The notes beneath the pieces were generated by a model that saw only the letters and a list, made by a program, of their open reading frames with translations, was not told the origin of the DNA and searched no databases. The position numbers and the translations under genes were made by a program. This document shows, piece after piece, positions 6,336-7,441 of a stretch of 7,441 nt of DNA. The stretch is taken from the NCBI GenBank assembly GCA_028701555.1, contig JAQVQN010000113.1, forward strand, positions 1 through 7,441, in the 5' to 3' direction. This DNA is from Kiritimatiellia bacterium. GTDB lineage: Bacteria; Verrucomicrobiota; Kiritimatiellia; RFP12; UBA1067. The number at the start of each line of letters is the position of its first letter. The stretch's first letter is position 1.

Positions 6336-7441
6336 ATGCGTTTAATTATTATAGCCAACCGGCTGCCGGTGAAAATCAGCCAGTCTTCAGACCGTTTCGC
6401 ATTCAGGCGGAGCGAGGGGGGGCTTGCCACAGGCTTGGGTTCGTTACATGCCGATTTCGAAACGCACTGGCTCGGTTGGCCGGGCCTGCATGTGGAAGAC
6501 GAGAAGCATCGCACGCATGTGACGGAGGTGTTGTCGCGACACAGTTTCCACCCCGTATTCCTTTCGCAGGAACAAATTGAAAACTATTACGAAGGCTATT
6601 GCAACAACGTCCTCTGGCCACTGTGCCACTATTTTTTCGCCTACATCCAATATGACCAGAAAACGTGGCAGACTTACCGTGAGGTAAACCACTTGTTCTT
6701 CGAGGCAGCCCTGCGTCTGATCCGCCCGGGCGACCGGGTGTGGGTGCAGGATTACCAGTTGATGCTGCTGCCCGGGATGCTGCGCGATGTGATGCCAGAT
6801 CTCGCCATCGGGTATTTTCACCACATTCCCTTCCCTTCCTTCGAGTTGTTCCGCGTCTTGCCGGAGCGGGCAGAGATCTTGCGGGGACTGCTGGGTGCCG
6901 ATTTGATCGGCTTCCACACGTATGAATACATGCGTCACTTCATCAGTGCGGCCAACCGGGTATTGGGGATGGAGTGCGATTTGGACGAGATCCGTTTCGA
7001 AGATCGGCTGGTTCAGGTGAACGCTTTCCCGATGGGGATTGATTTCAAGCAGTTTTATCAGGCTTCCACCCGCACGCCGGTACGGGCGTTGGCGAAAACC
7101 TTCCGCCAGCAGTTCGGCCTGCAGAAACTGATCCTCTCGGTTGACCGGCTGGATTACAGCAAAGGGATTCTGCACCGGTTGAAAGGCTTTGAGACCGCGA
7201 TCGAGTCTCAGCCTGAACTGCGTGAGCACGTCTCTCTGGTCATACTGCTTGTGCCCTCACGTGCGACGGTACCGGAATACGCAGCGCTGAAAAAAAAGAT
7301 CGACCAGATGATCGGCGAACTCAACGGCCGTTTTGCCACACCTAACTGGACCCCCGTCCACTATTACTACCGCAGCTTCTCGCAGGAACGGTTGTTGGCT
7401 CTTTACCATGTGGCCGACATCGCGCTCGTCACACCGTTGCG
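6336..7441 (+). CDS. otsA: Alpha,alpha-trehalose-phosphate synthase, GT20 (3'-partial)
   Basis: The enzyme transfers glucose from UDP-glucose to glucose-6-phosphate, giving trehalose-6-phosphate in the cytoplasm. The frame is open from ATG 6336 to the right edge (368 codons). Family motifs in order: IIIANRLPVKI (4-14), SEGGLATGLGSL (26-37), YCNNVLWPLCHY (88-99), VWVQDYQLMLLPGML (135-149), GYFHHIPFPSFELFRVLP (159-176), GADLIGFHTYEYMRHF (187-202) and SVDRLDYSKGI (268-278). These include the arginine and lysine that bind phosphate groups (Arg271, Lys276). The wording resembles bifunctional synthase/phosphatase proteins more than E. coli OtsA, so a phosphatase domain may follow beyond the window. 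An AAAGGA (6321-6326) overlapping the GH15 stop, 9 nt before the ATG, indicates coupled translation with the hydrolase. Confidence 0.93.
   Translation, partial: MRLIIIANRLPVKISQSSDRFAFRRSEGGLATGLGSLHADFETHWLGWPGLHVEDEKHRTHVTEVLSRHSFHPVFLSQEQIENYYEGYCNNVLWPLCHYFFAYIQYDQKTWQTYREVNHLFFEAALRLIRPGDRVWVQDYQLMLLPGMLRDVMPDLAIGYFHHIPFPSFELFRVLPERAEILRGLLGADLIGFHTYEYMRHFISAANRVLGMECDLDEIRFEDRLVQVNAFPMGIDFKQFYQASTRTPVRALAKTFRQQFGLQKLILSVDRLDYSKGILHRLKGFETAIESQPELREHVSLVILLVPSRATVPEYAALKKKIDQMIGELNGRFATPNWTPVHYYYRSFSQERLLALYHVADIALVTPL

Noticed and set aside
6444..7229. 261-codon minus-strand open frame
   Set aside because: Antisense to otsA, whose forward frame carries an unbroken set of GT20 motifs.
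1..7441. CRISPR array, tRNA, rRNA or insertion sequence
   Set aside because: I saw no regularly spaced direct repeats, no tRNA-like cloverleaf and no transposase-like frame.

Overview
The window looks like bacterial chromosome from the PVC superphylum, perhaps Kiritimatiellota, Lentisphaerota or Verrucomicrobiota. This rests on the wording of the RHS core (RFSTKPFD...RWLTKDPIGEIGG) and on the RsmE and trehalose-synthase sequences as I recall such genomes. It is inference, not a search result. Genes up to about 4.4 kb lie on the minus strand and the rest on the plus strand.

Positions 1-1121 are accessory-looking. A 5'-truncated RHS core fragment (90-842, minus) carries an AT-rich, cysteine-containing C-terminal tip, the usual layout of a polymorphic toxin. 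Right behind its stop codon, with a Shine-Dalgarno that overlaps that stop, begins a hydrophobic gene that runs off the left edge (1-78, minus). It is a candidate immunity protein. Upstream of the RHS homology lies a 63-nt imperfect palindrome (845-907), then about 200 bp without a convincing gene.

Positions 1122-4367 hold a tight minus-strand run of three genes: an MscS-family mechanosensitive channel, the 16S rRNA methyltransferase RsmE, and a sulfide:quinone oxidoreductase-like flavoprotein. Spacing is 4 nt between the first two and an ATGA overlap between the last two. The flavoprotein has a twin-arginine signal. It keeps the first redox cysteine of the human SQOR type but lacks the second at its usual place.

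Positions 4368-4533 are a divergent promoter region. On the plus strand follow a GH15 glucoamylase/trehalase-family hydrolase (4534-6321) and, 14 nt later, the trehalose-6-phosphate synthase gene otsA (6336 to beyond the right edge). Trehalose synthesis and probable trehalose breakdown thus sit in one transcription unit. That unit is divergent from a channel family that releases solutes on hypo-osmotic shock, which suggests an osmotic-adaptation locus.
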